The notes below the pieces were generated by a model. That model was not told the DNA's origin. It searched no databases and saw only the letters and a list, made by a program, of their open reading frames with translations. A DNA stretch of 64,000 bases, taken from positions 124,001-188,000 of the forward strand of contig JAODAR010000010.1 in assembly GCA_025463545.1 (NCBI GenBank), given 5' to 3'. The DNA is from Microbacteriaceae bacterium. Its GTDB lineage: Bacteria > Actinomycetota > Actinomycetes > Actinomycetales > Microbacteriaceae. Both the position numbers and the translations under genes were made by a program. Numbering within the stretch: position 1 is the first letter of the stretch; every line of letters starts with the position of its first letter. Positions 24,193 through 32,671 of the stretch are shown here, one piece after another.

Positions 24193-25029
24193 TCAGTAGA
24201 CGAATATCGGCAGCCATTCCCGGTTGTGCGCGTGCAGCAGCACCAGGAACACCACCAGGTCGAATAACAGGTGCACGCACACCACGTACGTGAGCGACTT
24301 GACCTTGGCGAAGATCCAGCCCTGCACCATCGCGAACGGAATCGTGAACAGCGGCGCCCAACTGCGGTAACCGAGTTCCCACAGGAACGACACGAAGATC
24401 ACCGCCTGGAGCAGGTTCGCCTGCCACAGCGGAAAGTGGGCCCGCAGCAGAGCGAACACGGTGCAGATGAAGAACAGTTCGTCCCAGATGCCCACTGCGT
24501 TCACGCCCACGAACAACCGGCCGAGCTCGTCGGGCTCGTGGATGGCCGGCCAGTTCTGGTACGACCCCGACCGGATGAAATACGTTGGCAGCAGCATCCA
24601 GGCGAGCACGACCGCGATCCCCAGCCAGGCCCGCTCGAGCGTCGTCCACCGGTTTCCGGTCCGGATCGGGAAGCGGATGATCCGCTCCCGGAACACGAAC
24701 CGGTCAAGCAGGTACGGCACCGCCACGGCAAGGGCCAGCGCCAAGCCCATCACCGCGATATGCCCGTAGCTGATGTCCGCCGCCAGTGACACCGTGCTGA
24801 TGATCCCGAGCCCGATCCCGATCAGCAGCAGGCTGCGGAACAGCGCTCGGTCGGTCAGGAACGCCAGCGACAGGCTCACCACCATGGTCAGGTATCCGGC
24901 CAGCGAATGCTGGATCCCGAACAGCAGCAGAGCGGATGCCGCGACACCGACAGCCGGCACCAGCCCCCAGCTGAACCGGGGTCTCGCCTCGGTGGCATCC
25001 GTTGTCGCGGTGGTCACAGCGACCAGCAT
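24193..25029 (-). CDS. CPBP-like membrane protein (probable intramembrane protease homologue)
   Basis: A 278-aa polytopic membrane protein with about eight hydrophobic segments. The C-terminal half shows remnants of the CPBP/Abi motifs: WDELFFICTVFALLRAHFP in place of the usual EExxxR, FVSFLWELGYR, and VHLLFDLVVF (HxxxD). The first acidic pair is Asp-Glu rather than Glu-Glu and the Arg is displaced, so catalysis is uncertain. CPBP proteins include CAAX-type proteases and bacteriocin-immunity factors. The start was set at ATG 25029 (MLVAVTTATTDATEARPRFSW); 46 upstream codons in frame look non-coding. It is divergent from the cystine-type importer. Confidence 0.65.
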   Translation of the reverse strand: MLVAVTTATTDATEARPRFSWGLVPAVGVAASALLLFGIQHSLAGYLTMVVSLSLAFLTDRALFRSLLLIGIGLGIISTVSLAADISYGHIAVMGLALALAVAVPYLLDRFVFRERIIRFPIRTGNRWTTLERAWLGIAVVLAWMLLPTYFIRSGSYQNWPAIHEPDELGRLFVGVNAVGIWDELFFICTVFALLRAHFPLWQANLLQAVIFVSFLWELGYRSWAPLFTIPFAMVQGWIFAKVKSLTYVVCVHLLFDLVVFLVLLHAHNREWLPIFVY

Positions 25030-25157
25030 GCCACCGGACACATACTTCGGACGTAACCCGCTGTAACGGGAATATCGGCGGCGACCAGCGCGGTTAAGCT
25101 GAAAGACCGCGCGCATCGTCCTGCGCGCGCACACGATCTCTCGGTAAGGGCTCCTCC

Positions 25158-25979
25158 ATGAAAGCAAAGTTCATCACCGCTGCACTCCTGGCCGCTGTTG
25201 TGGTGTCACTCACCGGATGTGCAACCTCCGGCGGTGCCTCCAGCTCGCCCAGCGTGTCGAGTGCGGCGGGCGACAACTCGCTGGCCGCGGTGAAGAAGGC
25301 CGGCGTACTGACCGTTGGCACCGAGGGCACCTACCGCCCGTTCTCGTTCCACGTGGGTGGATCCGGTGACCTCACCGGCTACGACGTCGAAGTCGCCGAA
25401 GCCGTCGCCGGGAAGCTCGGCGTGAAGACCAAGTTCGAAGAAACGCAGTGGGACGGCATCTTCGCCGGCCTCGAAGCCGGCCGTTTCGACGTGATCGGCA
25501 ACCAGGTCACGATCAACGACGAGCGCAAGGCCAAGTACGAGTTCTCCAAGCCCTACACCGTCTCCACCGGCGTGGTCGTGGTTCCCGAGGCCGACACGAG
25601 CATCACCTCGTTCAAGTCCCTCGCCGGCAAGACCACCGCCCAGTCGCTCACCAGCAACTGGTTCACCCTCGCCCAGGACAGCGGGGCAAAGGTCGAGGGC
25701 GTTGAAGGCTGGGCACAGGCGGTCGACCTCGTCAAGCAGGGCCGAGTGGACGCGACCATCAACGACAAGCTCACCTGGCTCGACTACAAGAAGGACAAGG
25801 GCGCCAACGGCCTGAAGGTCGCCGCCGAAACGACTGACAAGTCCGAGAGCGCGTTCGCGTTCAAGAAGGGCAGCACCACGCTGACGGATGCCGTCAACAC
25901 CGCTCTCGACGACCTCCGCACCGACGGCACCCTCGCGAAGATCTCGGAGAAGTACTTCGGCGAAGACGTCTCCAAGTGA
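25158..25979 (+). CDS. tcyJ: Amino-acid (cystine-type) ABC transporter substrate-binding lipoprotein
   Basis: A 273-aa lipoprotein of the SBP_bac_3 family. The signal MKAKFITAALLAAVVVSLTGC ends in lipobox LTGC, followed by a Ser-rich tether. The binding domain has VGTEGTYRPFSFH, GYDVEVAEAVAGKLG, GNQVTINDERKAKYEFSKPYT and the end DGTLAKISEKYFGEDVSK. These segments closely parallel E. coli TcyJ (FliY), the cystine-binding protein, which is why L-cystine is the favoured ligand; other polar amino acids are possible. AAGGG upstream supports ATG 25158. Permease and ATPase follow. Confidence 0.85.
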   Translation: MKAKFITAALLAAVVVSLTGCATSGGASSSPSVSSAAGDNSLAAVKKAGVLTVGTEGTYRPFSFHVGGSGDLTGYDVEVAEAVAGKLGVKTKFEETQWDGIFAGLEAGRFDVIGNQVTINDERKAKYEFSKPYTVSTGVVVVPEADTSITSFKSLAGKTTAQSLTSNWFTLAQDSGAKVEGVEGWAQAVDLVKQGRVDATINDKLTWLDYKKDKGANGLKVAAETTDKSESAFAFKKGSTTLTDAVNTALDDLRTDGTLAKISEKYFGEDVSK

Positions 25980-26031
25980 CCGGGGCTCAGCCCTGCCGGG
26001 CACGAGCGCGGTGACCCGCGCTGTGACGCAG

Positions 26032-26037
26032 TAGAGT
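26032..26037 (+). promoter_or_regulatory. -10 box before the ABC permease
   Basis: TAGAGT lies 7 nt before ATG 26045, suggesting a separate leaderless transcript for permease and ATPase. Confidence 0.5.
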
Positions 26038-26044
26038 CGCCTCC

Positions 26045-26713
26045 ATGACCCAGTCCCCGTGGGACCTGTTCTTCAGTTCTCTCTGGCCGATCCTCTCCGG
26101 CGCCGTCCAGGGCACCATCCCACTCGCCCTCATCTCCTTCGCCATCGGACTGGTCCTGGCCCTGGCCCTGGCCCTGATGCGACTGTCACGGCGAGGATGG
26201 CTCTCGGGCATCGCCCGGGCGTACATCTCCGTGGTTCGCGGCACTCCCCTGCTGGTGCAGTTGTTCGTGATCTTCTACGGACTTCCGTCGGTGGGCGTGC
26301 TGATCGACCCATGGCCGAGCGCGATCGTCGCGTTCTCGATCAACGTCGGCGGCTACGCGGCCGAGGTGATCCGGGCCGCGATCCTCTCCGTGCCGCGCGG
26401 GCAGTGGGAGGCCGCGTACATGGTCGGGATGTCGCACCGCCGCGCACTCGGCCGGATCATCCTGCCGCAGGCCGCGCGGGTGTCGGTTCCGCCACTGTCG
26501 AACACGTTCATCAGCCTGGTGAAAGACACGTCGCTGGCTTCGCTCATCCTGGTCACCGAACTGTTCCGGCAGGCTCAGCAGGTGGCCGCGTTCAGCCAGG
26601 AATTCATGCTGCTCTACCTCGAAGCGGCGCTGATCTATTGGCTGATCTGCCTGGTGCTCTCCAGCGGCCAGGGCATGCTCGAGAAGCGATTGGACCGCTA
26701 TGTCGCCCACTGA
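26045..26713 (+). CDS. tcyL: Amino-acid (cystine-type) ABC transporter permease
   Basis: A 222-aa inner-membrane subunit of the HisM/TcyL class with five hydrophobic segments. The family motifs RAYISVVRGTPLLVQLFVIFYGLP and INVGGYAAEVIRAAILSVPRGQWEAAYMVGMS (the EAA loop that docks the ATPase) are complete. It lies 65 nt after the binding-protein gene and its end overlaps the ATPase gene by 14 nt, consistent with a three-gene importer. It has a candidate promoter of its own. Confidence 0.9.
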   Translation: MTQSPWDLFFSSLWPILSGAVQGTIPLALISFAIGLVLALALALMRLSRRGWLSGIARAYISVVRGTPLLVQLFVIFYGLPSVGVLIDPWPSAIVAFSINVGGYAAEVIRAAILSVPRGQWEAAYMVGMSHRRALGRIILPQAARVSVPPLSNTFISLVKDTSLASLILVTELFRQAQQVAAFSQEFMLLYLEAALIYWLICLVLSSGQGMLEKRLDRYVAH

Positions 26714-27506
26714 CCCGCCCGGCGCTACCGGTGCACCTGCCGGCGCCGCGGCATCCGCCCTGCTCACGGTGACCGGGCTGGAGAAGAGCTTCGGGGCGAA
26801 CCGCGTGTTGAAGTCGATCGACCTCACCGTTGACCGCGGCCAGGTCCTGGTGCTGATCGGGTCCTCCGGTTCGGGAAAGACCACGATCCTCCGCTGCCTG
26901 AACGGGCTTGAGATCGCTGACGCCGGCGTCGTCGATGTGGCCGGTGAGGTTCGAATCGATTTCGCGGTGAAACCATCGAGGAAGCAGCTTGCGGCGCTGC
27001 GTGACCGGTCGGCGATGGTGTTCCAGCACTACAACCTGTTCCCGCACATGACCGTGCTCGAGAATGTGATCGAGGGGCCGGTCGGCGTGCAGCGCCGCCC
27101 TCGTGCGGAAGTGACGGAAGAAGCCCTTGCCCTGCTCGCGCGGGTCGGCCTGTCGGAGAAACGGGACAGCTACCCGTTCGAACTCTCCGGCGGGCAGCAA
27201 CAGCGCGTGGGCATCGTGCGCGCGCTCGCGCTGAAGCCGCAACTGCTCTTGTTCGACGAACCGACATCGGCCCTCGACCCGGAGCTGGTCGGCGACGTGC
27301 TGGGCCTGATCAAGGAGCTGGCGCTCGAAGGCTGGAGCATGGTCATCGTCACCCACGAGCTCGAGTTCGCCCGTGAAGTCGCGCATGAGGTGGCGTTCGT
27401 TGACGGCGGAGAGATCATCGAACGCGGGCATCCGTCGCAACTTCTGCGCCACCCGCAACAGGAACGCACCAAGCAGTTCCTGCACCGCCTGCTGTTCCCG
27501 TTCTAG
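26700..27506 (+). CDS. tcyN: Amino-acid (cystine-type) ABC transporter ATP-binding protein
   Basis: A 268-aa ATPase. Walker A is GSSGSGKT (residues 54-61), the Q-loop is FQHYNLFPHM, the signature is LSGGQQQRVG, Walker B is LLLFDEPTSALDP and the switch His is in VTHELEFA. It matches the HisP/GlnQ/TcyN class for polar amino acids. The N-terminus has a 20-residue Ala/Pro-rich extension compared with the family, which may mean a later start, although none is better placed. The stop TAG lies in the first unit of a 17-bp tandem duplication. Confidence 0.92.
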   Translation: MSPTDPPGATGAPAGAAASALLTVTGLEKSFGANRVLKSIDLTVDRGQVLVLIGSSGSGKTTILRCLNGLEIADAGVVDVAGEVRIDFAVKPSRKQLAALRDRSAMVFQHYNLFPHMTVLENVIEGPVGVQRRPRAEVTEEALALLARVGLSEKRDSYPFELSGGQQQRVGIVRALALKPQLLLFDEPTSALDPELVGDVLGLIKELALEGWSMVIVTHELEFAREVAHEVAFVDGGEIIERGHPSQLLRHPQQERTKQFLHRLLFPF

Positions 27507-27536
27507 CCGGACCTACTGGCTAGCCGGACCTACTGG
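27503..27536. repeat. 2 x 17-bp tandem repeat holding two stop codons
   Basis: CTAGCCGGACCTACTGG occurs at 27503-27519 and 27520-27536. The first unit supplies the stop of the plus-strand ATPase and the second supplies the stop of the minus-strand PPOX gene. Confidence 0.92.
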
Positions 27537-27922
27537 TGGGTGGTCTTCTCCACGCTCATCACCAGGATGACCCGGTCGGCCTTGTCCTTCGGCGCCTGCT
27601 GCGTGGCGTTGCCGTATCGCTGGCCGAGGCGCACGTAGAAAGCACCCTCGGGGTCCGGTATCACCTCGATCAGCTTGCCCCGCACCTCGAGGTACGACGT
27701 GGGCTTCTCCGGGTCCATCACCGCGATGGCCATCGACGGGTTCTGCTGCAGGTTGCGGAACTTGGCGCGCTTGGTGGTGTGCGTGAAGCGGATGACGTCA
27801 CCGTCGTACTCGAACCACATCGGGTTCACCTGCACCGTATTGTCGGGCCGGATCGTGCCGAGTGAGCAGAAATTCGGCTCAACCAGCAGGTGGACGTACT
27901 TCGCGGGGATCTCAGGTTTCAT
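27530..27922 (-). CDS. PPOX-class (flavin/F420-dependent type) oxidoreductase
   Basis: A 130-aa split-barrel protein of the pyridoxamine 5'-phosphate oxidase-like superfamily. Motifs are IPAKYVHLLVEPNFCSLGTI, VQVNPMWFEYDGDVIRFTHTTKRAKFRNLQQNPSMAI and YLEVRGKLIEVIPDPEG, which match the short actinobacterial members often called PPOX class F420-dependent oxidoreductases. Whether it uses F420, FMN or heme cannot be settled by reading. ATG 27922 gives the usual MKPEIPAKY start. It converges on the ABC operon. Confidence 0.85.
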   Translation of the reverse strand: MKPEIPAKYVHLLVEPNFCSLGTIRPDNTVQVNPMWFEYDGDVIRFTHTTKRAKFRNLQQNPSMAIAVMDPEKPTSYLEVRGKLIEVIPDPEGAFYVRLGQRYGNATQQAPKDKADRVILVMSVEKTTHQ

Positions 27923-27970
27923 GCATCTATTCAAGCCCATTGCGCGTACAGGGCGCCGCGCAGGGCGGCT

Positions 27971-28057
27971 GTGCGCAACCGCTGGGATATCCGCCCGAAC
28001 CGGCCCGGAAGCGCCCCGATCGGCCCCGCAGCGAAATATCACGGCAGTTGGGTACAC
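27971..28057. repeat. Intergenic imperfect palindrome, family A copy 2
   Basis: GTGCGCAACCGCTGGGATAT (from 27971) pairs imperfectly with ATATCACGGCAGTTGGGTAC ending at 28057. It shares the GTGCGCAA terminus with copies at 20301 and 57929. Confidence 0.7.
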
Positions 28058-28100
28058 CAGGTACCGCGGACCTCAGCGCAGGGCCCACGGACGAATCTCC

Positions 28101-28131
28101 TTGTGACTTTGTCAGCCGTCAGGCGTAACAT
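28101..28131 (+). promoter_or_regulatory. Candidate promoter of the Met-rich Csp gene
   Basis: TAACAT (28126-28131) is a plausible -10. The upstream TTGTGA (28101) or TGACTT (28104) may serve as -35; a TGACTTTGTCA dyad (28104-28114) overlaps it and could bind a regulator. Confidence 0.4.
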
Positions 28132-28158
28132 CCGAGGCAGGACGGGTCGTCGCATTGA

Positions 28159-28180
28159 AGCGCCAGCACCCCCTGGCGCT
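28159..28180 (+). promoter_or_regulatory. Hairpin in the leader of the Met-rich Csp gene
   Basis: AGCGCCAG and CTGGCGCT form a perfect 8-bp stem with a 6-nt C-rich loop, between the candidate promoter and ATG 28210. Confidence 0.5.
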
Positions 28181-28209
28181 CGAAGGCCCGGGGCTGAGAG
28201 ACGCAACCG

Positions 28210-28632
28210 ATGAATATGGCAATGCAGATGATGGAGAATCACGCCAAGACGATGCCCGCGTCGGGCATGGACATGGCGATGATGGAGGAGTGTATCGAGG
28301 CGTGCTCCGCCTGCGAGCAGGCGTGCACGATGTGCGCCGGGTCGATGATGATGGGCGAGAACATGGCCATGTGCTCCGGCATGTGCATGAACACCGCCGA
28401 CATGACCAACACCATGATGCGGTCGATGATGCGGCCGAACGGCATGCACATGGAGAGCATGATGTCGATGCTCCAGGCCACCACGATGATGTGCAACGCC
28501 TGCGCCGAGGAGTGCATGAAGCACGCCGACATGAGCGAGGACTGCGGCATGTGCGCGGAGACCTGCCGTCAGTGCGCGATGGCGTGTCAGAAGATGATGG
28601 ATGCCATGAAGGGCATGATGCCAGCCAGCTAA
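28210..28632 (+). CDS. Met-rich four-helix bundle copper-binding protein
   Basis: A 140-aa Csp-like protein with 15 Cys (EECIEACSACEQACTMC, MCSGMC, MMCNACAEEC, CGMCAETCRQCAMAC) in the same four-helix pattern as the protein at 15811-16212. It also has 39 Met residues (28%), many in MxM or MM pairs, which is far above the usual Csp content. Thiolates would bind Cu(I) inside the bundle; the Met residues could form a relay or extra Cu(I) sites on the surface. No signal peptide is evident. A candidate promoter and leader hairpin precede it. Copper specificity is inferred from the family. Confidence 0.88.
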   Translation: MNMAMQMMENHAKTMPASGMDMAMMEECIEACSACEQACTMCAGSMMMGENMAMCSGMCMNTADMTNTMMRSMMRPNGMHMESMMSMLQATTMMCNACAEECMKHADMSEDCGMCAETCRQCAMACQKMMDAMKGMMPAS

Positions 28633-28640
28633 CCCGGAAC

Positions 28641-29024
28641 TCAGCCCAGCGGAGCCACCAGAACGTTGAAGCGTTCGCGGCCGGCCGCGAGCGCGTGGTA
28701 GAGCGCGTGCACGGCGACCGGCAGGCCGATGGTGACGGATGCCGTCAGGTCGGCGTGGCTCCACACCCAGACCGTCTGGCTCTGGCCCGATTCGTTCGGC
28801 TCCACGAGGTCGATCCCGATCCAGCCGCCGGTGCTGCCCTGGCCGTTGCTGATATGGCTGACCAGGCCGTCGCGCCACTTGCTCGGCGTTGCGCTGGCCA
28901 CTCGTTCCTGCAGGGCGGACAGGGTGTGGCCGGGTGCGCGACTCGCGCAGGACTCACCATGCTCGCAGTGCGCTGCGTTGTTGAACAGCATCTGCGCTGC
29001 CACTCCTGGTGTGAGATTCGTCAT
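28641..29024 (-). CDS. Hypothetical protein, 127 aa
   Basis: I do not recognise the family. The protein begins MTNLTPGVAAQMLFNNAAHCEHGESCASRAPGHTL and has the later strands GWIGIDLVE, TVWVWSHADL and FNVLVAPLG, with a helix VAVHALYHALAAG. It seems a small soluble alpha/beta protein with two Cys and two His near the N-terminus. AGGAGGTCAGG directly before ATG 29024 is one of the strongest ribosome binding sites in the window and rejects the longer in-frame start at 29090. It converges on the Csp gene with an 8-nt gap. Confidence 0.72.
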   Translation of the reverse strand: MTNLTPGVAAQMLFNNAAHCEHGESCASRAPGHTLSALQERVASATPSKWRDGLVSHISNGQGSTGGWIGIDLVEPNESGQSQTVWVWSHADLTASVTIGLPVAVHALYHALAAGRERFNVLVAPLG

Positions 29025-29202
29025 CCTGACCTCCTGTCCTGTGTCGTGTGGGGATTGCTTTCTCAGGGAGTGTAGATTCCGCACTTCCAAATCTCACCTG
29101 CCGGCGTCATACAGCGCAACAGTCTCGATCAGGATTCGAACGCATCCGCTCGTACGCTCGCGTGGATCATCGGATTCACCCTCCGGGCCGTTCCGACCGA
29201 AG

Positions 29203-29208
29203 TACGCT
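29203..29208 (+). promoter_or_regulatory. -10 box of leaderless oligopeptidase promoter
   Basis: TACGCT lies 7 nt before ATG 29216. Confidence 0.5.
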
Positions 29209-29215
29209 GAAGGGC

Positions 29216-31366
29216 ATGACCCTTCCTCCCGTCGCCGCGAAGAAGCCCGTGGAGCGTGTCCACCACAACGACGTCTACATCGACGACTACGAGTGGCTGC
29301 GCGACAAGGACAATCCGGAGGTCATCGCGCACCTCGAGGCCGAGAACGCGTACACCGATGCCCGCACCGCGCACCTGGAGCTGCTGCAGGAGCAGATCTT
29401 CGAGGAGATCAAGGGCCGCACCCAGGAGACCGATCTCAGCGTTCCGGTGCGCCGCGGCGACTGGTGGTACTACACCCGCACCGTCGAAGGCAAGCAGTAT
29501 GGCATCCACTGCCGCGCGCCGATCGCAGCCCGCGATGACTGGACTCCGCCCGTGATCGAAGAGGGCGCCGACAGGTCGCTGCCCGGCGAGCAGGTCGTTC
29601 TGGACGACAACCTCGAGGCTCAGGGTCACGAGTTCTACGCCCTCGGCAGCTTCGACCTCAGCACCGACGGCAGTCGGCTCCTCTATGCCGTCGACACCGA
29701 GGGCGACGAGCGGTACACCATTCGCGTTCGCGACCTGGTGACCGGCCGTAATCTGCCCGACGAGATCTCGAACACCGGCGCGGGAGCGATCTTCGACCCG
29801 AGCGGCCGGTACCTCTTCTACACCACCGTCGATGAGGCGTGGCGCCCCGACAGGATCTGGCGGCATGACGTCGGAACCGCTCCGGCGGACGGCTCCGCGG
29901 CATCCGCTGATATCACGGTCTTCCACGAACCTGACGAGCGTTTCTGGGTGGGTGTGGGCACCACACGCAGCCGCAAGTTTCTTCTGATCGGGGCCGGGTC
30001 CAGCGTGACCAGTGAGAGCTGGCTGCTTCCGGCCGACAACCCCACCGGTGAATTCCGGGTCGTCTGGCCCCGCAAGGACAACGTCGAATACGACGTGGAA
30101 CACGCCGTGATCGACGGTGAAGACCGGCTGCTGATCGTGCACAATGACAACGCCGTGAACTTCGAGCTGGTCAGCGTCGACGCGGGCGACCCGCAGGGCG
30201 AGAAACGGATGCTGTTGCCGCATCACGAGGAGATCCGGCTGGAGGGCGTCGACGCGTTCCGTGATTTCGTGGTCGTGGAGTACCGCAAGGAAGGACTCTC
30301 CCGGGTGGCTGTGGCCAGGAGGGGCGCCCGGAAGGACGGCGGGCTGACGGAGCTGAAGTTCTCCGAGCCGTTGTTCGCGGTCGGGCTGGCGGGCAACCCG
30401 GAGTGGGAGCAGCCGACGATCAGGCTCGGCTACACCAGCTTCGTGACCCCGTCGACCGTGTACGACTATGTCGTCGCGACCGGGAAACTGCACCTGCGCA
30501 AGCAGCAGCCGGTGCTCGGCGGTTACCACCCCGACCTGTTCGAGCAGCGCAGGGAGTGGGCGATCGCCGACGACGGCACCCGAATCCCGATCTCACTGGT
30601 CTACCGGAAGGACCTGGTCTCGCCCGGGGTACCGGCACCCATGCTGCTCTACGGCTACGGCGCCTACGAGCACAGCATCGACCCGGGCTTCGGGATTCCC
30701 CGGCTGAGCCTCCTCGACCGGGGAATGATCTTCGCGGTCGCCCACGTGCGGGGCGGCGGGGAACTCGGCCGGCTCTGGTACGAAAAGGGCAAGAAGCAGC
30801 ACAAGCGCAACACTTTCACCGACTTCGTGGCGTGCGCCGAATTCCTGATCGACAACGACTACACGGCGGCCGACCGGCTGGTCGCGCACGGCGGCAGCGC
30901 GGGCGGTCTCCTCGTGGGCGCCGTCGCCAATATCGCGCCGAAGCTGTTCTCCGGCATCCTCGCCGATGTCCCGTTCGTCGACCCGCTCACCTCGATCCTC
31001 GATCCGTCGCTGCCCCTGACCGTGATCGAATGGGACGAGTGGGGTGATCCACTGCACAATCCGGAGGCGTATGCCTGCATCAAGTCGTACTCCCCCGTTG
31101 AGAACGTGCACCCCACGCACTATCCACGCATCCTGGCCGTGACGAGTCTGAATGACACCCGCGTGCTCTATGTCGAACCCGCCAAATGGGTGGCCCGTCT
31201 GCGCGAGGTGGGCGCCGACGTCCTCCTGAAGACGGAGATGTCGGCCGGCCACGGCGGGGTGTCCGGCCGATACTCGGCGTGGCGGGAGAGAGCCTTCGAT
31301 TACGCCTGGGTGATCGACGTCGCTCACGCCCATCCGTCCGGCGAAGCCGACGCCGCCCCGCGCTGA
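29216..31366 (+). CDS. ptrB: Oligopeptidase B (S9A family serine peptidase)
   Basis: A 716-aa prolyl-oligopeptidase-fold enzyme. The N-terminal seven-bladed propeller (about 75-430) is followed by the alpha/beta-hydrolase domain with the nucleophile in HGGSAGGLLVGA, the acid in TSLNDTRVLY and His in AGHGGVSGR. The Asp/Glu-rich substrate-recognition segments (PVIEWDEWGDPLHNPEAY, ADVPFVDPLTS) match oligopeptidase B, which cleaves after Lys/Arg in short peptides. ATG 29216 follows a -10 box at leaderless distance, and the many upstream in-frame codons are poor. Cytosolic, no signal peptide. Confidence 0.92.
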   Translation: MTLPPVAAKKPVERVHHNDVYIDDYEWLRDKDNPEVIAHLEAENAYTDARTAHLELLQEQIFEEIKGRTQETDLSVPVRRGDWWYYTRTVEGKQYGIHCRAPIAARDDWTPPVIEEGADRSLPGEQVVLDDNLEAQGHEFYALGSFDLSTDGSRLLYAVDTEGDERYTIRVRDLVTGRNLPDEISNTGAGAIFDPSGRYLFYTTVDEAWRPDRIWRHDVGTAPADGSAASADITVFHEPDERFWVGVGTTRSRKFLLIGAGSSVTSESWLLPADNPTGEFRVVWPRKDNVEYDVEHAVIDGEDRLLIVHNDNAVNFELVSVDAGDPQGEKRMLLPHHEEIRLEGVDAFRDFVVVEYRKEGLSRVAVARRGARKDGGLTELKFSEPLFAVGLAGNPEWEQPTIRLGYTSFVTPSTVYDYVVATGKLHLRKQQPVLGGYHPDLFEQRREWAIADDGTRIPISLVYRKDLVSPGVPAPMLLYGYGAYEHSIDPGFGIPRLSLLDRGMIFAVAHVRGGGELGRLWYEKGKKQHKRNTFTDFVACAEFLIDNDYTAADRLVAHGGSAGGLLVGAVANIAPKLFSGILADVPFVDPLTSILDPSLPLTVIEWDEWGDPLHNPEAYACIKSYSPVENVHPTHYPRILAVTSLNDTRVLYVEPAKWVARLREVGADVLLKTEMSAGHGGVSGRYSAWRERAFDYAWVIDVAHAHPSGEADAAPR

Positions 31367-31503
31367 CCGGGCCGAGCCCCCTGAGCACATTGAGCGCGCT
31401 CAGCGCGCTGTGCAACCTGCCATTTCGCCGTCAGCCCTTGGCGGCCGTCGACACTCGTCGTAGCCTCTCCCGCACAGGAACTACACGCGAAGGAGGCGCT
31501 CCG

Positions 31504-31740
31504 ATGAGCGACGAACGAAACGAAAAGCCCGGCAGTGATGAGCCGATCATCGGGATCGACCCCGATTTCGCCGCGGACCCCGATAACCACGCGGGCGGCA
31601 AGAACGACGAAGAGGCCGCACTCGAAGCCGAGCGGGCCGAACAGGTCGAACAGGCCGGTTCCGACGCATCGCGCGGCGGACGGTTGAGCGCTGAGGTCGA
31701 GGACGAAATCGCGGCTGGGGGGCTCACGGAAGGACTGTGA
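31504..31740 (+). CDS. Small acidic hypothetical protein
   Basis: A 78-aa hydrophilic, acidic protein (MSDERNEKPGSDEPIIGIDP...GGLTEGL) of unknown function. It has no signal peptide, membrane segment or known motif. GAAGGAGG 7 nt before ATG 31504 and good codon bias support expression. It precedes a three-gene envelope operon and resembles the small accessory proteins often found with general-stress genes in actinobacteria. Confidence 0.7.
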   Translation: MSDERNEKPGSDEPIIGIDPDFAADPDNHAGGKNDEEAALEAERAEQVEQAGSDASRGGRLSAEVEDEIAAGGLTEGL

Positions 31741-31885
31741 CCTGCAGACAGTATGCGCGTTGAGTGCCCGGATGCAAGGGGATTGGCGAAAAAGACACCT
31801 GGGCGTACCTTGAGGCCAGCACCATCCGGTGCCTTCTACAGGGTCGGGCTCCAGAACCTCACCCCTCGCGACGAAAGGGTTGACG

Positions 31886-32671
31886 ATGACGAACAACTAT
31901 CCCTCGGATATTCCCCCCGCGTCCGGATTGACGGACGACATCTCACTGGAGGATCCGCAGACCGGGTCCAGCTTCGAAACGACCACGACGGGCGACACTA
32001 CCGGATCGGCCGGCGGAGCAGAGGCGACCGACGAGACAGGATCGACCACAGGCGGTGATGTGAAGGCAGAGGCTTCGCGCCTCGCCGGACAGGCATCGGA
32101 GGCCGGGTCGCACGTTGCGCAGGTCGCAAAGGACGAGACAAAGAGGGTCGCCTCGGAAACGGGCACGCAGGTGAAGAACCTGGTGCAAAACGCCGGTCAG
32201 GAACTTCGAGACCAGGCCGCCACCCAGCAGAGCCGGGTGGCTGAGGGCCTTCGATCGGTCGGCTCTGAGCTGAACGGCATGGCAGAGAACTCGGAGAGCT
32301 CCGGTATGGCGCGGGATCTGGTGCAGCAGGTCGCCCAGCGCGCCAACTCCGCTGCTTCATGGCTCGATGCTCGTGAGCCAGGGTCACTGCTCGAAGAGGT
32401 CAAGAGCTTCGCCCGCCAGCGTCCCGGCGTCTTCATCGCCGTGGCCGCAGGGGCTGGCCTGCTCGCTGGCCGGCTCACCCGTGCGCTTGTCCAGCCGGCC
32501 GAGTCGGACACGACGTCCGGCACGTCCCAGGACTCATCGACCGACCTCTATACCAGTCCAGGGGTCGACGGAAGCGCTTCATCAGATCTCCCGGTGTATG
32601 GCAGCGTGGGCGGCGACGTCATCGCCGCTGACGGCGAAGTTCCCGGGGTCTACCCGACAGGCGGCCTGTGA
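31886..32671 (+). CDS. Hypothetical membrane-anchored protein with amphipathic helices
   Basis: A 261-aa protein. Residues 1-60 are disordered and Thr/Gly/Asp-rich. Residues about 60-160 form long amphipathic helices rich in Ala, Gln and Lys (VKAEASRLAGQASEAGS; VKNLVQNAGQELRDQAATQQ), similar to apolipoprotein/LEA-like repeats. One hydrophobic segment (about 181-196, GVFIAVAAGAGLLAG) follows, then an acidic tail. GAAAGG before ATG 31886 sets the start. The ATGA overlap with the next gene places it first in an operon with the holin-family and DUF3618 genes, so an envelope role is likely. Confidence 0.75.
   Translation: MTNNYPSDIPPASGLTDDISLEDPQTGSSFETTTTGDTTGSAGGAEATDETGSTTGGDVKAEASRLAGQASEAGSHVAQVAKDETKRVASETGTQVKNLVQNAGQELRDQAATQQSRVAEGLRSVGSELNGMAENSESSGMARDLVQQVAQRANSAASWLDAREPGSLLEEVKSFARQRPGVFIAVAAGAGLLAGRLTRALVQPAESDTTSGTSQDSSTDLYTSPGVDGSASSDLPVYGSVGGDVIAADGEVPGVYPTGGL

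Noticed and set aside
28192..28201. GGCTGAGA sequence resembling the TPP riboswitch core
   Set aside because: The remaining conserved TPP blocks (ACCC, GAACCTGAT, GTAATGCCAGCG) are absent before the start codon.
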